From NCBI GenBank assembly GCA_020853635.1, contig JADYYN010000053.1:1-32787 (forward strand): a stretch of 32,787 bases of DNA, in the 5' to 3' direction. Both the position numbers and the translations under genes were made by a program. Below the pieces are notes generated by a model. That model had not been told where the DNA came from. It saw nothing but the letters and a program-made list of their open reading frames with translations, and searched no databases. This DNA is from Gemmatimonadaceae bacterium (GTDB lineage Bacteria > Gemmatimonadota > Gemmatimonadetes > Gemmatimonadales > Gemmatimonadaceae). Shown here piece after piece: positions 6,905 through 15,759 of the stretch. Numbering within the stretch: the stretch's first letter is position 1; every line of letters starts with the position of its first letter.

Positions 6905-7369
6905 ATGTCCGATTTTGTCGCGTTGCTGCGCGGCGTCGCCATCTTCCAGGACCTCGACGACGGCGAACTCGCGCGCGTCGCCGAGGTGTGCCGCACGCAG
7001 GAGTTCGTGTCGGGCGAGTACATCTTCAAGGAAGGGGAATCGGGGAGCCGTCTGTACCTGATCATCTCCGGTGACGTGCGGATCTCGCGGGTGGTACCCG
7101 GGAGCGGCGAAGAAGCGCTGGCGGTGCTCAAGCCCGGTGCGCTGTTCGGCGAGATGTCGGTGTTCGACCGCAGCGAGCGGTCCACCGATGCGATCTCCAA
7201 CGGCGGCACCAAGGTGATGACGATCTCGCGCAGCGACTTCGAGGTGTTGCTCGATTTCAATCGCGACATCGCGTACAAGGTGTTGTGGTCGTGCACGCGA
7301 CTGCTCTCGGGGCGTTTGCGGGCGACGAACGACTCGCTGCGGAGTTTCCTCGCGATGTCGATGTTTTAG
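6905..7369 (+). CDS. Single-domain cyclic-nucleotide-binding protein
   Basis: This 154-residue protein is a Crp-type cNMP-binding domain without the winged-helix DNA-binding domain, since the chain ends just after the dimer helix. The beta-roll runs from about residue 14 to 120, with KEGESGSRLYLIISGDVRI and the phosphate-binding cassette FGEMSVFDRSERSTDA, whose Arg and Ser/Thr would contact the cyclic phosphate. Family members of this kind act as ligand sensors, sometimes with partner proteins, so it is not expected to bind DNA. The start has AGAGGGA five bases upstream. It has its own promoter and no terminator was seen between it and the M28 peptidase gene. Confidence 0.88.
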   Translation: MSDFVALLRGVAIFQDLDDGELARVAEVCRTQEFVSGEYIFKEGESGSRLYLIISGDVRISRVVPGSGEEALAVLKPGALFGEMSVFDRSERSTDAISNGGTKVMTISRSDFEVLLDFNRDIAYKVLWSCTRLLSGRLRATNDSLRSFLAMSMF

Positions 7370-7374
7370 GGGCC

Positions 7375-7410
7375 GGTGGTGGGTGGTGGGTGGTGGCTGG
7401 TGGATGGTGG
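7375..7410 (+). repeat. G-rich GGTGGTG simple repeat
   Basis: A run of GGTGG/GGGTGG units fills most of the gap between the cNMP-binding gene and the M28 peptidase. It has many closely spaced GG and GGG runs with one-base T loops, so a two-tetrad G-quadruplex is possible in DNA or in the leader RNA. It lies 20-56 bases before the M28 start. Confidence 0.7.
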
Positions 7411-7430
7411 ACAACTACCTCGAGGCGTGG

Positions 7431-8750
7431 ATGCGTAGAACTCTCTGGGCCGCTGCGATCGTCGTGGCGGCTTCGTCGTCGGTGGGGGCGCAGCAGGCGT
7501 CCACCATGGGGCTCGCCAAGGACGCGAAGATCGCGGCGGCGTTCGCGGATGTGACGCCCGCGCGGTTGCGGACGATGGACTCGGTGCTCGTGTCGTTCGG
7601 CACGCGCCACACCATGAGCGACACGCTCTCCGCGACGCGCGGGATCGGTGCGGCGCGGCGGTGGATCCATGCGCAGCTCTCGTCCTACTCCAAGGACTGC
7701 GGTGGCTGCCTGCGTGTGGAGTACGACACCGGGAGTGCCGTCGTGGGACGTTCGCCTGAGCGTCCCGTGGTGCGCATGGTCAACGTGGTCGCGTGGTTGC
7801 CAGGCCGCGACACCAATCGCGTGGTGGTGATCGGCGGGCACTACGACTCCTGCATCTGCTCCACCAACAGCATGGACTTCACCGCCGATGCACCGGGCGC
7901 CGACGATGACGGCTCGGGCACGGTGGCGGTGATGGAACTCGCGCGGGTGATGGGCAAACACTTCCCGCGCGGCTTCGATGCCTCGGTCGCACTGATCCTC
8001 TACACCGGCGAAGAGCAGGGCCTGCTCGGCTCGACGCAGTTCGCCGAGCGATTAAAGCGTGAAGGCAAGACGGTGACGGCTGCGTTCACCGACGACATCA
8101 TCGGCAACACCATCGCCGATGACGGGCGCGTGGACTCGGTGTCGGTGCGCGTGTTCGCGGTGGACTCGCTCGCGGTGGGCGGCGGTGAACTCGCCCGCTA
8201 CGTGTGGGCGACGGGTGCGTTGTATCAGCCGCAGTTCGAGGTGATCCCGGTGCTGCGACTCGACCGACTCGGACGCGGTGGCGACCATCGGCCGTTCGTC
8301 GAGCGCGGGATCCCTGGGCTGCGATTCTCGGAGCGGCTCGAGAACTACAAGCGGCAGCATCTCCCCACCGACACGCTGAACGCGGTGAACTTCAATTACA
8401 TCGCGAAGGTGGCGCGGTTGAACCTCGCGACGGTGGCCTCGCTGGCCGCGGCGCCCGCGCGTCCGGAGCAGACCGCCTACGCGCGCGACCGTGACTCTGG
8501 TGGGCAGTCGTTCACCATCCGCTGGTCGCTGGTGGCGAACGCGGCATCGTACGAACTGCTCGTGCGTCGCACCACGGCTCCGACGTACACGCGCATCGTG
8601 CCGGTGGGGAACGTGACGCAGTTCCTGCTCGACGAACAACTCGATGACGTGTGGGTGGGCGTGCGCGCCGTGGGCGCGGACGGTCACCGCTCGCTCACGA
8701 CGGTCGTGGGGGCGCCCGGTGGCGCGCGCCTCCCGGCGCAGCGTCGATGA
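7431..8750 (+). CDS. Secreted M28-family zinc metallopeptidase
   Basis: This 439-residue protein (start ATG at 7431) has a Sec signal peptide (RRTLWAAAIVVAASSSVGAQ). The M28 aminopeptidase-type domain follows, with metal ligands in order: GGHYDS (His, Asp), APGADDDGSG (bridging Asp), YTGEEQGLLGS (catalytic Glu and ligand Glu), DDIIGN (Asp) and GGDHRPF (His). All ligands are present, so it should be active, probably on peptides in the periplasm or outside. The Cys pairs in CGGC and CIC could form a disulfide. Residues from ~355 form a fibronectin-III-like C-terminal domain (SFTIRWSLVANAASYELLVR). Its TGA overlaps the next ATG (ATGA). Confidence 0.9.
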   Translation: MRRTLWAAAIVVAASSSVGAQQASTMGLAKDAKIAAAFADVTPARLRTMDSVLVSFGTRHTMSDTLSATRGIGAARRWIHAQLSSYSKDCGGCLRVEYDTGSAVVGRSPERPVVRMVNVVAWLPGRDTNRVVVIGGHYDSCICSTNSMDFTADAPGADDDGSGTVAVMELARVMGKHFPRGFDASVALILYTGEEQGLLGSTQFAERLKREGKTVTAAFTDDIIGNTIADDGRVDSVSVRVFAVDSLAVGGGELARYVWATGALYQPQFEVIPVLRLDRLGRGGDHRPFVERGIPGLRFSERLENYKRQHLPTDTLNAVNFNYIAKVARLNLATVASLAAAPARPEQTAYARDRDSGGQSFTIRWSLVANAASYELLVRRTTAPTYTRIVPVGNVTQFLLDEQLDDVWVGVRAVGADGHRSLTTVVGAPGGARLPAQRR

Positions 8751-9472
8751 GTGCGTTCACGCACTTCCGTCCGGCTGCGCTGACCTTCCTGCGCGGGCTC
8801 AAGAAGCACAACGACAAGACGTGGTTCGTCGAACACCGTCCCACGTATGACAACGAAGTCCTCGGTCCGCTCAAGCTGATGGCCGAGGAGCTCGACGTGC
8901 GATTCGCGAAGTTGGCGCCCGAGTTCGTAGCGCCGGCGAAGCACGCGCTCTTCCGTATTCACCGCGATGTGCGGTTCTCCAAGGACAAGTCGCCGTACAA
9001 GACGCACGCCGCGCTGTGGGTCTTCCATCGCGACGCCGGACGAGGCGTGGGGCGTGACGCGCACGGCGGCGCGGGGTTCTACTTCCATCTCGAGCCGGGG
9101 GCGTCGCTGGTCGCCGGCGGATTCTGGATGCCGCCGCGGCCGTTGCTCGGTGTGCTGCGCGAGAAGCTCGTGGAGGAACAGCGCGCGTTCGAGAAGATCG
9201 TGAAGGCGCCGGCATTCACGCGCCGATTCACGGCGTTGAGCGACGACGAAGCCGGTGTGCGTCTCACGCGCGTGCCGCGCGGCTTTGCGCCGGACCATCC
9301 GGCGGCGCACTGGCTGCGGTTCAACTCGTTCACCGCATCCCGCGCGCTGACCGACGCCGATGTGACGTCGCCCAAGCTCGTCGACATCGTCATGAAGGAC
9401 TACGCGGCGTTGCTGCCACTGGTGCGCTGGCTCAACGGCGCGCTCGGGTTCCCCGCGGCGAAGCAGCGCTAG
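8747..9472 (+). CDS. DUF2461 (TIGR02453-type) protein
   Basis: This 241-residue cytoplasmic protein belongs to the DUF2461 family of unknown function. Recognisable blocks are FLRGLKKHNDKTWFVEHRPTY near the N-terminus, FRIHRDVRFSKDKSPYKTHA in the middle and FYFHLEPGASLVAGGFWMP after it, which are the conserved segments of the family. The ATG at 8747 overlaps the M28 stop as ATGA, so the longer upstream frame is not needed. asnB follows 16 bases later on the same strand, making a three-gene operon. No catalytic role can be assigned from sequence. Confidence 0.87.
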   Translation: MSAFTHFRPAALTFLRGLKKHNDKTWFVEHRPTYDNEVLGPLKLMAEELDVRFAKLAPEFVAPAKHALFRIHRDVRFSKDKSPYKTHAALWVFHRDAGRGVGRDAHGGAGFYFHLEPGASLVAGGFWMPPRPLLGVLREKLVEEQRAFEKIVKAPAFTRRFTALSDDEAGVRLTRVPRGFAPDHPAAHWLRFNSFTASRALTDADVTSPKLVDIVMKDYAALLPLVRWLNGALGFPAAKQR

Positions 9473-9488
9473 GGGAGCGGCCCCAGCC

Positions 9489-11486
9489 ATGTGCGGCTTC
9501 GTCGGCATCCTCACCACGCGCGACGCGCGCCGCCGCAGTCTCGGCGAGTCCCTGGAGCGGATGGCGCTGACCATCCGTCACCGAGGCCCGGACGACGATG
9601 GCACGTGGCAGGATGCCGATGCGGGCATCGGGTTCGGATTCCGCCGACTCTCCATCCTCGATCTCTCGCCCAAGGGGCATCAGCCGATGCCGTCGCGATC
9701 GGGGCGCTACACGATCGTGTTCAACGGCGAGATCTACAATCATCGCGAGCTGCGTGCGGCACTCGAGTCGGCGGGCACGGCGTTCGACGGACGATCCGAC
9801 ACCGAGGTGATCCTCGCGGGCTTCGAGGCCTGGGGCATCCGTGCGACGCTGCCCAAGCTGGCCGGCATGTTCGCGATCGCCGTGTGGGACCGCCACGAGC
9901 GCACGCTCACGCTGATCCGCGACCGGCTGGGGAAGAAGCCGCTGTTCGTGTCGCACGCACCGGGCCTCGTGATGTTCGCGTCGGAGTTGAAGGCCCTCGC
10001 CGCCGACCCGGACTTCTCGCGTCGGGTGGACCTGCAGCAACTGCCGGCGTATCTGCGCTACCTCTACGTTCCCGCGCCGGCGAGCATCTATCGCGATGTG
10101 ATCAAACTCGCACCCGGACACCTGCTCACACTGCGCAATGCCGACGCCGCATTGCCCGCGAGCGACGCGTGGTGGGACACCGAACGAGTGGCCGACGCGG
10201 GCGTCGAGGCACGACGGACCGCCGCGATGACCGATGCCGCGTATCTCGAGCGACTCGGTGAGCTGCTCGACACGGCGACACGCGAGCGCATGGAGTCGGA
10301 TGTGCCGTTGGGCGCTCTGCTCTCCGGCGGCATCGACTCGGCGCTGATCGTCGCGCGGATGCAGAAGCTCGCGACGTCGCCGGTGCGCACATACACGATC
10401 GGCTTCGACGCCGAGTCGATCGACGAGACCGCACAGGCGGAGGCCGTGGCCGCACATTTGGGCACCGCACACTCGACCATCCGCGTGAGCAGCGATGATG
10501 CGCTGGCCGTGGTGCCCGAGCTCCCGCGGATGTTCGATGAGCCGCACGCGGATCCGTCGAACATCCCCACGGCGTTGGTGTGTCGACTGGCACGTCGTGA
10601 CGTCACCGTCGCACTCTGTGGTGACGGTGGCGATGACGTGTTCGCCGGATACAATCGCTACGAGCTGGGCCGTCGGATGATCGCGCGGGTGGCCTCGACG
10701 CCGTCGCTGCTGCGCACGTTGGGCGGCCGCGCGTTGCTCGCACTCGGCGCCGATACGTGGGATTCGATCGCGCACGTGCTGCTGGCACCTGTGCCGTCCT
10801 CACGTCGACCCCACCTCGTGGGCGAGCGCCTGCACAAGATCGGTCGACTGGCGACCGCGACGCGCCCGATGGAAGGCTACCGCTCACTGCGTGCGGCGTG
10901 GCTCGATCCGTGGGAGTTGCTGCGTGCGTCAGCGCTCGCGGAGACGATGCCCCGTGGTGCCGACGACGAACCGGCCGATCGTGTGCTGGCGGTGCTCGCC
11001 GCGCATCCGTCGCTGTCGGTCTCCGAGCGGATGATGCTCTCCGACCAAGTGACCTACCTCGCCGACGACCTCTTGGCGAAGATCGACCGCACGAGCATGG
11101 CGGTGGGGCTCGAAGTGCGCGCCCCGCTGCTCGACCACCGCGTGGTGGAGTTCGCGTGGTCGATGCCGGGGCATCTCAAGTACCACGCCGGCACGGGCAA
11201 GTGGGCGTTGCGGGCCCTGCTGGAACGCGACGTGCCGCGCGCGATGTTCGAGCGACCCAAACGCTGGTTCACCATGCCGGTGCGGGGCTGGCTCACGGGT
11301 GGGCTCCGCGAGTGGACGGAGGACTTGCTCAGCCCGGCGTCGCTCGCGGCTCTGCCCTTCCTCGAGCCGCGCGTGCTCCACGAGGAGTGGCGCCGTGTGC
11401 AGGCGGGTCGTGCGGGCAACGGACACGCGCTATGGGCCGCACTCCAACTCATCGCCTGGTGGCGGGAGTGGAAGCCTACGGTTTAG
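9489..11486 (+). CDS. asnB: Asparagine synthetase (glutamine-hydrolysing)
   Basis: This 665-residue enzyme transfers the amide of glutamine to an acyl-adenylated carboxylate, normally aspartate. The N-terminal class II glutamine amidotransferase domain starts with catalytic Cys2 (MCGFVGI) and contains RHRGPDDDG and FNGEIYNHREL. The synthetase domain has the pyrophosphate-binding loop LSGGIDSAL (SGGIDS at 279-284) and CGDGGDDVFAGYNRY. Some AsnB-type paralogues amidate other substrates, such as sugars or peptides, and the neighbours here do not settle this. The start has GGGGAG about ten bases upstream. Its last 11 bases overlap the end of the convergent M16 gene, and no terminator is visible there. 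Confidence 0.93.
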   Translation: MCGFVGILTTRDARRRSLGESLERMALTIRHRGPDDDGTWQDADAGIGFGFRRLSILDLSPKGHQPMPSRSGRYTIVFNGEIYNHRELRAALESAGTAFDGRSDTEVILAGFEAWGIRATLPKLAGMFAIAVWDRHERTLTLIRDRLGKKPLFVSHAPGLVMFASELKALAADPDFSRRVDLQQLPAYLRYLYVPAPASIYRDVIKLAPGHLLTLRNADAALPASDAWWDTERVADAGVEARRTAAMTDAAYLERLGELLDTATRERMESDVPLGALLSGGIDSALIVARMQKLATSPVRTYTIGFDAESIDETAQAEAVAAHLGTAHSTIRVSSDDALAVVPELPRMFDEPHADPSNIPTALVCRLARRDVTVALCGDGGDDVFAGYNRYELGRRMIARVASTPSLLRTLGGRALLALGADTWDSIAHVLLAPVPSSRRPHLVGERLHKIGRLATATRPMEGYRSLRAAWLDPWELLRASALAETMPRGADDEPADRVLAVLAAHPSLSVSERMMLSDQVTYLADDLLAKIDRTSMAVGLEVRAPLLDHRVVEFAWSMPGHLKYHAGTGKWALRALLERDVPRAMFERPKRWFTMPVRGWLTGGLREWTEDLLSPASLAALPFLEPRVLHEEWRRVQAGRAGNGHALWAALQLIAWWREWKPTV

Positions 11487-14103
11487 CGGATTTTCCGCGC
11501 ACGATGCCTTCGATGCGCCGTGACTCGTCGAACCACCGCTGTGCCGCTGCGCGCATGCGCGCCGGAGTCACGCGCGCGAGATCCTGCGGATAGCGCGCGA
11601 GTTCCTCGAGCGAGCCGAAGCACCAGGCCTCGACCATCTCCCCGAGCACGGAGGCGCCTGATCCTTGGCGGATCTGCCATGCCCCGATGGAGTACTCGCG
11701 TGCACGATCGAGTTCCTCGGCACTGACCTCCTCGTCGCGGAAGCGGGCGAACTCACGCAACAGCCCTTCGCGCGCGATCGCCTCCTTCTCCGGTGAGGTC
11801 GCGATGTAGGCCGCGAAGGCGCCACTGCTCAAGCGTGTGTACGGGCGGGCGAGCACGGTGTAGGCCAGCGACTGCTTGTCGCGCAGTTGGTCGAACAACC
11901 GACCGCCGAGCCCGCTGGCAACGCCACCGATCATCTCGGCGTCGAGTCGAGATTCCTCGCGGCGCGTGGGGCCGGGAAAGAGGATCGCGAGGGCGGTCTG
12001 CGCGCGATCGCGTTCCTCGACGACCTCGGCGAACGTCGCGGGCCACGCGGTGCTGGCGACGTCGACGCTCGGTGCAGCGCGCAGCGCCCTGAAGCGTCGC
12101 GCGAGCAGATCGGCGGCGGTCTGCGGATCGACGTCGCCCACCACGCCGAGCACGGCGGCGGACTCGATCACCCGCAATCGATGCCACGCGCGAAGGGCCG
12201 CGGCGTCGAGCGCTCGGACGCTGTCCTCGTTGCCGAGTGTGACGCGACCGTACGGATGATCGCCCCACGCGACCTGTGCCGCGAGTCGCATGGGCTGGCG
12301 ATACATGTCGTCGCGGAGCGATCCGATGGCCGCGAGCGCGACCGCGCGCTCGGCTTCGAGTCCGTCGTCGGGGAAGGTCGGTTCCAGCACGAGGTCCGCG
12401 AGCAGTTCGGCGGCGTCGCCGAACGCGCGCGCGGGCACGCCGATGCTCCACTGGAACGACTCGGTGCCGGCATTCGCCGCGGGCACACCGCCGAGGAGCT
12501 CGGCGTCCTCGGCGAGTCGTGAGGCGGAGCGTCGCGTGGTGCCGCGCAGCGCCGTGCGGGTCATGAGCGTGGTGATCCCGCTGTCCGCATCCGACTCCTG
12601 CGTGACACCACCCGGCACGAAGCAGCCGAGATGCACCAACGACGCACCGGGCCGACGGCGCACGAGGATGGGCACACCATTGGCGGTGCGGAACACATGC
12701 ACGCCGTCGATCACGCGCTCGAACGCGGCCGCAGCGCCGACGAGCGCCGGGGCGGGTGTGGGCGGCGCGGAGGGTTCGATAGGAGCCGGCTTGCCAGTCT
12801 CGAGTGCCGCTCGCACCGCTGCTGCGTCGGCGCCGAGCGGCGCGCTGCCGCGCGGACGGTAGTGCACGACAGAGGCCTGCTCGGGGTCGAGCCATCGCGT
12901 CGCGACCTCGGCGATGCGCGCGGCGTCGACCTGGAACAGTCGCGCGTGATAGTCGACCCCGAGTGCCCAGTCGCCGTGCAGCTGCCAGGCGCCGAGGAAG
13001 TTCGCTTGGCCGTCGGCTTGTTCGAGGCGACGTAGCCAGCTCGCTTCGACGAGACAGCGCGCGCGCGTGATCTCGGCGGCGGTGACCTCACCGGCGCGAA
13101 CACGACGCAGTTGATCCCAGATGGTGCGTGCTGCGTCGGCGACCGTGTCGGTGCGCGCGCCCGCGTGCACCATGAAGACGCCGAGGTCGGTGGGCACGTA
13201 GTTGTGCGCGCCTACACTCGAGACGAGACGACGATCGCGTGCGGCGCGCACAAGCCGCGACGAGCGCCCAGCGGACAGGATGGAGCCGAGGACGTCGAGC
13301 GCCGGGGTGTCGGCATGCTTCAGGTCCGGCGTGCGCCACCCGAAAAGCAGCTCGGCCTGGGCGATGTCGCCTTCCCACTCGCGCGCGCGGAAGCCGGGGG
13401 CGCTGGTCTCGATCGGGCCGGGCGTGCGCTCGACCGGGGCATCGGCGAGCGCACCGTAGAGACGCTCGACATGCGCAATCGCCACGTCGGGATCGACGTC
13501 ACCGACGATCGCGACGACGGTATTCGAGGGACGGTAGTAGTTGCGGTAGAACTGCACCAACTGGTCGCGCGTGAAGCCGCGCAGGGCCTCTTCGCGGCCC
13601 ATGCGCCAGCGACGGATGCGATGCCGATCGTGCAGCGTCTCGAACAGCGTCTCCACGGCGAGCGCGGACGGTGTGTCGGCCTTGCGTTTGGTCTCCTCGA
13701 TGATGACTTCAAGTTCGCGCGCGAGTTCATCGGCATCGATCACGCTGTTGGCGTACGCGTCGGCCTGCACTTCGAGGCCACGCACGAAGCCCGACGAGGG
13801 CAGCACCGCGTAGTAGTGCGTGTGATCGTAGATGGTGCCTGCGTTCAAGTAGCCGCCGACCGCCTTGGTGGCACGCGCGATCTCGCCGACGCCGAGTGTG
13901 GGCGTTCCCTTGAAGTACATGTGCTCGAGCACGTGCGCGATGCCGACGAGGTCGTCGGGTTCGTCGAAATAGCCGGCCCGCACCCACGTGACGATGGCGA
14001 CGACAGGCGCCGTGGTGTCGCGGCGGGCGAGGACGGTGAGACCGTTCGCGAGTCGGGAACGACGGACAGAGTCCGGTGGCAGGAGCGAGTGGAGCGAAGT
14101 CAC
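11476..14103 (-). CDS. M16-family zinc metallopeptidase (two-half, pitrilysin type)
   Basis: This 875-residue protein contains two M16 halves. The N-terminal half has the inverted zinc motif HxxEH (His57, Glu60, His61 in HVLEHMYFKGT) and the downstream ligand Glu in LEVIIEETKRKAD. The C-terminal half lacks HxxEH but keeps the substrate-binding Arg and Tyr segment (LRDKQSLAYTVLARPYTR). It should therefore be catalytic, with one active and one structural half. There is no signal peptide, suggesting a cytoplasmic enzyme. The start is GTG at 14103, ten bases after the permease stop, with no good Shine-Dalgarno sequence. It is the last gene of the TPR-ABC-M16 operon, which hints at processing or degrading a peptide handled by the transporter. 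Confidence 0.92.
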   Translation of the reverse strand: MTSLHSLLPPDSVRRSRLANGLTVLARRDTTAPVVAIVTWVRAGYFDEPDDLVGIAHVLEHMYFKGTPTLGVGEIARATKAVGGYLNAGTIYDHTHYYAVLPSSGFVRGLEVQADAYANSVIDADELARELEVIIEETKRKADTPSALAVETLFETLHDRHRIRRWRMGREEALRGFTRDQLVQFYRNYYRPSNTVVAIVGDVDPDVAIAHVERLYGALADAPVERTPGPIETSAPGFRAREWEGDIAQAELLFGWRTPDLKHADTPALDVLGSILSAGRSSRLVRAARDRRLVSSVGAHNYVPTDLGVFMVHAGARTDTVADAARTIWDQLRRVRAGEVTAAEITRARCLVEASWLRRLEQADGQANFLGAWQLHGDWALGVDYHARLFQVDAARIAEVATRWLDPEQASVVHYRPRGSAPLGADAAAVRAALETGKPAPIEPSAPPTPAPALVGAAAAFERVIDGVHVFRTANGVPILVRRRPGASLVHLGCFVPGGVTQESDADSGITTLMTRTALRGTTRRSASRLAEDAELLGGVPAANAGTESFQWSIGVPARAFGDAAELLADLVLEPTFPDDGLEAERAVALAAIGSLRDDMYRQPMRLAAQVAWGDHPYGRVTLGNEDSVRALDAAALRAWHRLRVIESAAVLGVVGDVDPQTAADLLARRFRALRAAPSVDVASTAWPATFAEVVEERDRAQTALAILFPGPTRREESRLDAEMIGGVASGLGGRLFDQLRDKQSLAYTVLARPYTRLSSGAFAAYIATSPEKEAIAREGLLREFARFRDEEVSAEELDRAREYSIGAWQIRQGSGASVLGEMVEAWCFGSLEELARYPQDLARVTPARMRAAAQRWFDESRRIEGIVRGKSAKP

Positions 14104-14113
14104 GGGCAGTGCA

Positions 14114-14857
14114 TCAACGAGCGAGTGGGGTGCGCCGGATCACGACGAGTGCGACGACGTACAGCGCGACGGCGTAGAGGCCGACATGGAGCAGATCGGC
14201 CGAGACAGGCGCATTGCCGGCGAGCCAACGGCTGCGCACGCTGTCCGCCAAAACAAGCGGCGGCAGCGCACGCGCGACGACGGCGAGCGTGTGGCCGAGC
14301 AGTTCTCCCTTCTCGAGCTGCTGGAGGATGGTAGTCGCGACGACGAGCACGATGAACAGGGCGCCATCCTTGTTCACGAGGGCGCCGCAGAGCATGGCCA
14401 GTCCGCCATACAATGCCGCGAACAGCAGCGCGGACTTGAGCACACCCACGATCTCCACCGGGACGACGAGCCACGAGAAGCCGAGCGGGATGAGCACGAA
14501 CAGCGCGGTGAACATCGCGACGGCGACGAGCGCGCGCATGAGATAGTGCTGCCACGGCACGACGGGCGCGGCGAAGAGGAAACGCACGTGTCCGCGTTCG
14601 CGGTCCTGCGCGATGAAGCCGCTCAGCAGCAGCACCGCGCCGAGTGTCATGGCCAGCGTGAGCGTCTGCGAATAGATCTGCAGGACGTTCTGTTGCAGTT
14701 GTCCGTCGGCGCGGACGGCATCCATGCCGGAGCGCGAGACGAGCGAGCGGATGGGCAGCACCGCGATGGCGGAGAACAGGAAGAGCGGCACGACGCTGCG
14801 CAGCAACGAGTCGCGCGCGTGCCAGCGCAGGTAGGCGAGCGGCGAGGTGCCGGTCAT
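14114..14857 (-). CDS. ABC-2 type transporter permease
   Basis: This 247-residue membrane protein has about six hydrophobic segments and the soluble loop ERGHVRFLFAAPVVPWQHYLMR, which resembles the ABC-2 permease coupling region (as in NosY-like and exporter permeases). It pairs with the ATPase encoded just upstream. The ATG at 14857 overlaps the ATPase stop as ATGA, so the longer upstream frame is rejected. The substrate is not evident. The operon also encodes a TPR protein and an M16 peptidase. Confidence 0.85.
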   Translation of the reverse strand: MTGTSPLAYLRWHARDSLLRSVVPLFLFSAIAVLPIRSLVSRSGMDAVRADGQLQQNVLQIYSQTLTLAMTLGAVLLLSGFIAQDRERGHVRFLFAAPVVPWQHYLMRALVAVAMFTALFVLIPLGFSWLVVPVEIVGVLKSALLFAALYGGLAMLCGALVNKDGALFIVLVVATTILQQLEKGELLGHTLAVVARALPPLVLADSVRSRWLAGNAPVSADLLHVGLYAVALYVVALVVIRRTPLAR

Positions 14858-15759
14858 CGCGTCACCGACACGCGGAAGGCTTCTTCGAGCGACGACTCCA
14901 CCGGTGCCACGGCGCCGACGAGTGCCCCGCCCGCGATGGCGGCGGCGAGCGCGCGATTCATCGCGGGCAGGTCGCACTCGCACTCGACGATCTCGCCATC
15001 GACCTTTGCGCCCGGCACGAGACCCGCGAGCACCGAGGCGCCACTAACCACACGGATGCGCCAGCGGCGCACCGACACGGTATTCGCGCCATCAATGCCG
15101 CGGACCGTGACCACCTGTTGCACCTTGCCCTTGTCGAGGATCGCGACGCGGTCACAGAGCCGTTCGAGTTCATCGAGGTTGTGCGAGGCGATAACCATCG
15201 CACGATCGCTGCGGCGCAGGCCGCTCACGATGTCACGGAAGCGCGCGGTCCACACCGGATCGAGCCCATGCGTGGGTTCGTCGAACACCACCACGCGCCG
15301 CTCCGCGAGCAACGCCGCCGCGAGACCCACGCGTTGCAGATTGCCCTTGGAGAGCTGCTTCAACTTCTTGCCCCGATGCTCGGCGATGCCGGTGGCCTCG
15401 ATGACACGTTCACGCGCACCGACACGTGCCGCCGGCGCGATGCCGCCCAGTGTCGCGAGGCGATCGAGCGTCTCGGCGGTGCGCCACTCGAGCGGCAGGT
15501 TCATGAGCTCAGGGAGGTACGCGACGCCTTCGCGCTCGACGAACGCACGCGGTGCAACGCCATCGATGCGGACCGTGCCGTCGCTCGGCGGCAGCAGCCC
15601 GAGCAGCATCGCGATGAGCGTGCTCTTCCCGGCGCCGTTCGGCCCTGCGATGCCCACGACCTCGCCGGCATCCACACGCAGTGTGATGCCATCGACCGCC
15701 CGGACCTCCGCGCCCAGTAACGAGCGGTAGGTCTTCCCGACGTTCTCGAGGACAATCAG
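14854..15759 (-). CDS. ABC transporter ATP-binding protein (probable CTG start)
   Basis: This ATPase has Walker A (GPNGAGKSTL), the signature LSKGNLQRVGLAAALL, Walker B (RRVVVFDEPTHGLDP) and switch His (VIASHNLDELERLCDR). After the ~220-residue nucleotide-binding domain there is a ~75-residue C-terminal region, as in NosF/YxlF-like exporters. No ATG, GTG or TTG lies near the start of the conserved domain. The only fitting initiator is CTG at 15759, giving Met-IVLENVGKTY, a typical first strand, and overlapping the TPR stop as CTGA. An in-frame GTG at 15918 would overlap the TPR gene by 163 bases. With CTG the protein is 301 residues. It works with the permease directly downstream. Confidence 0.87.
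   Translation of the reverse strand: MIVLENVGKTYRSLLGAEVRAVDGITLRVDAGEVVGIAGPNGAGKSTLIAMLLGLLPPSDGTVRIDGVAPRAFVEREGVAYLPELMNLPLEWRTAETLDRLATLGGIAPAARVGARERVIEATGIAEHRGKKLKQLSKGNLQRVGLAAALLAERRVVVFDEPTHGLDPVWTARFRDIVSGLRRSDRAMVIASHNLDELERLCDRVAILDKGKVQQVVTVRGIDGANTVSVRRWRIRVVSGASVLAGLVPGAKVDGEIVECECDLPAMNRALAAAIAGGALVGAVAPVESSLEEAFRVSVTR

Noticed and set aside
7375-7410. GGTGGTG tract as a CRISPR or tandem gene-cassette repeat
   Set aside because: Units are only 3-7 bases with no spacers; it is simple-sequence DNA.
13111-14334. 407-residue plus-strand frame opposite the M16 gene
   Set aside because: No domain and antisense to a clear metallopeptidase.
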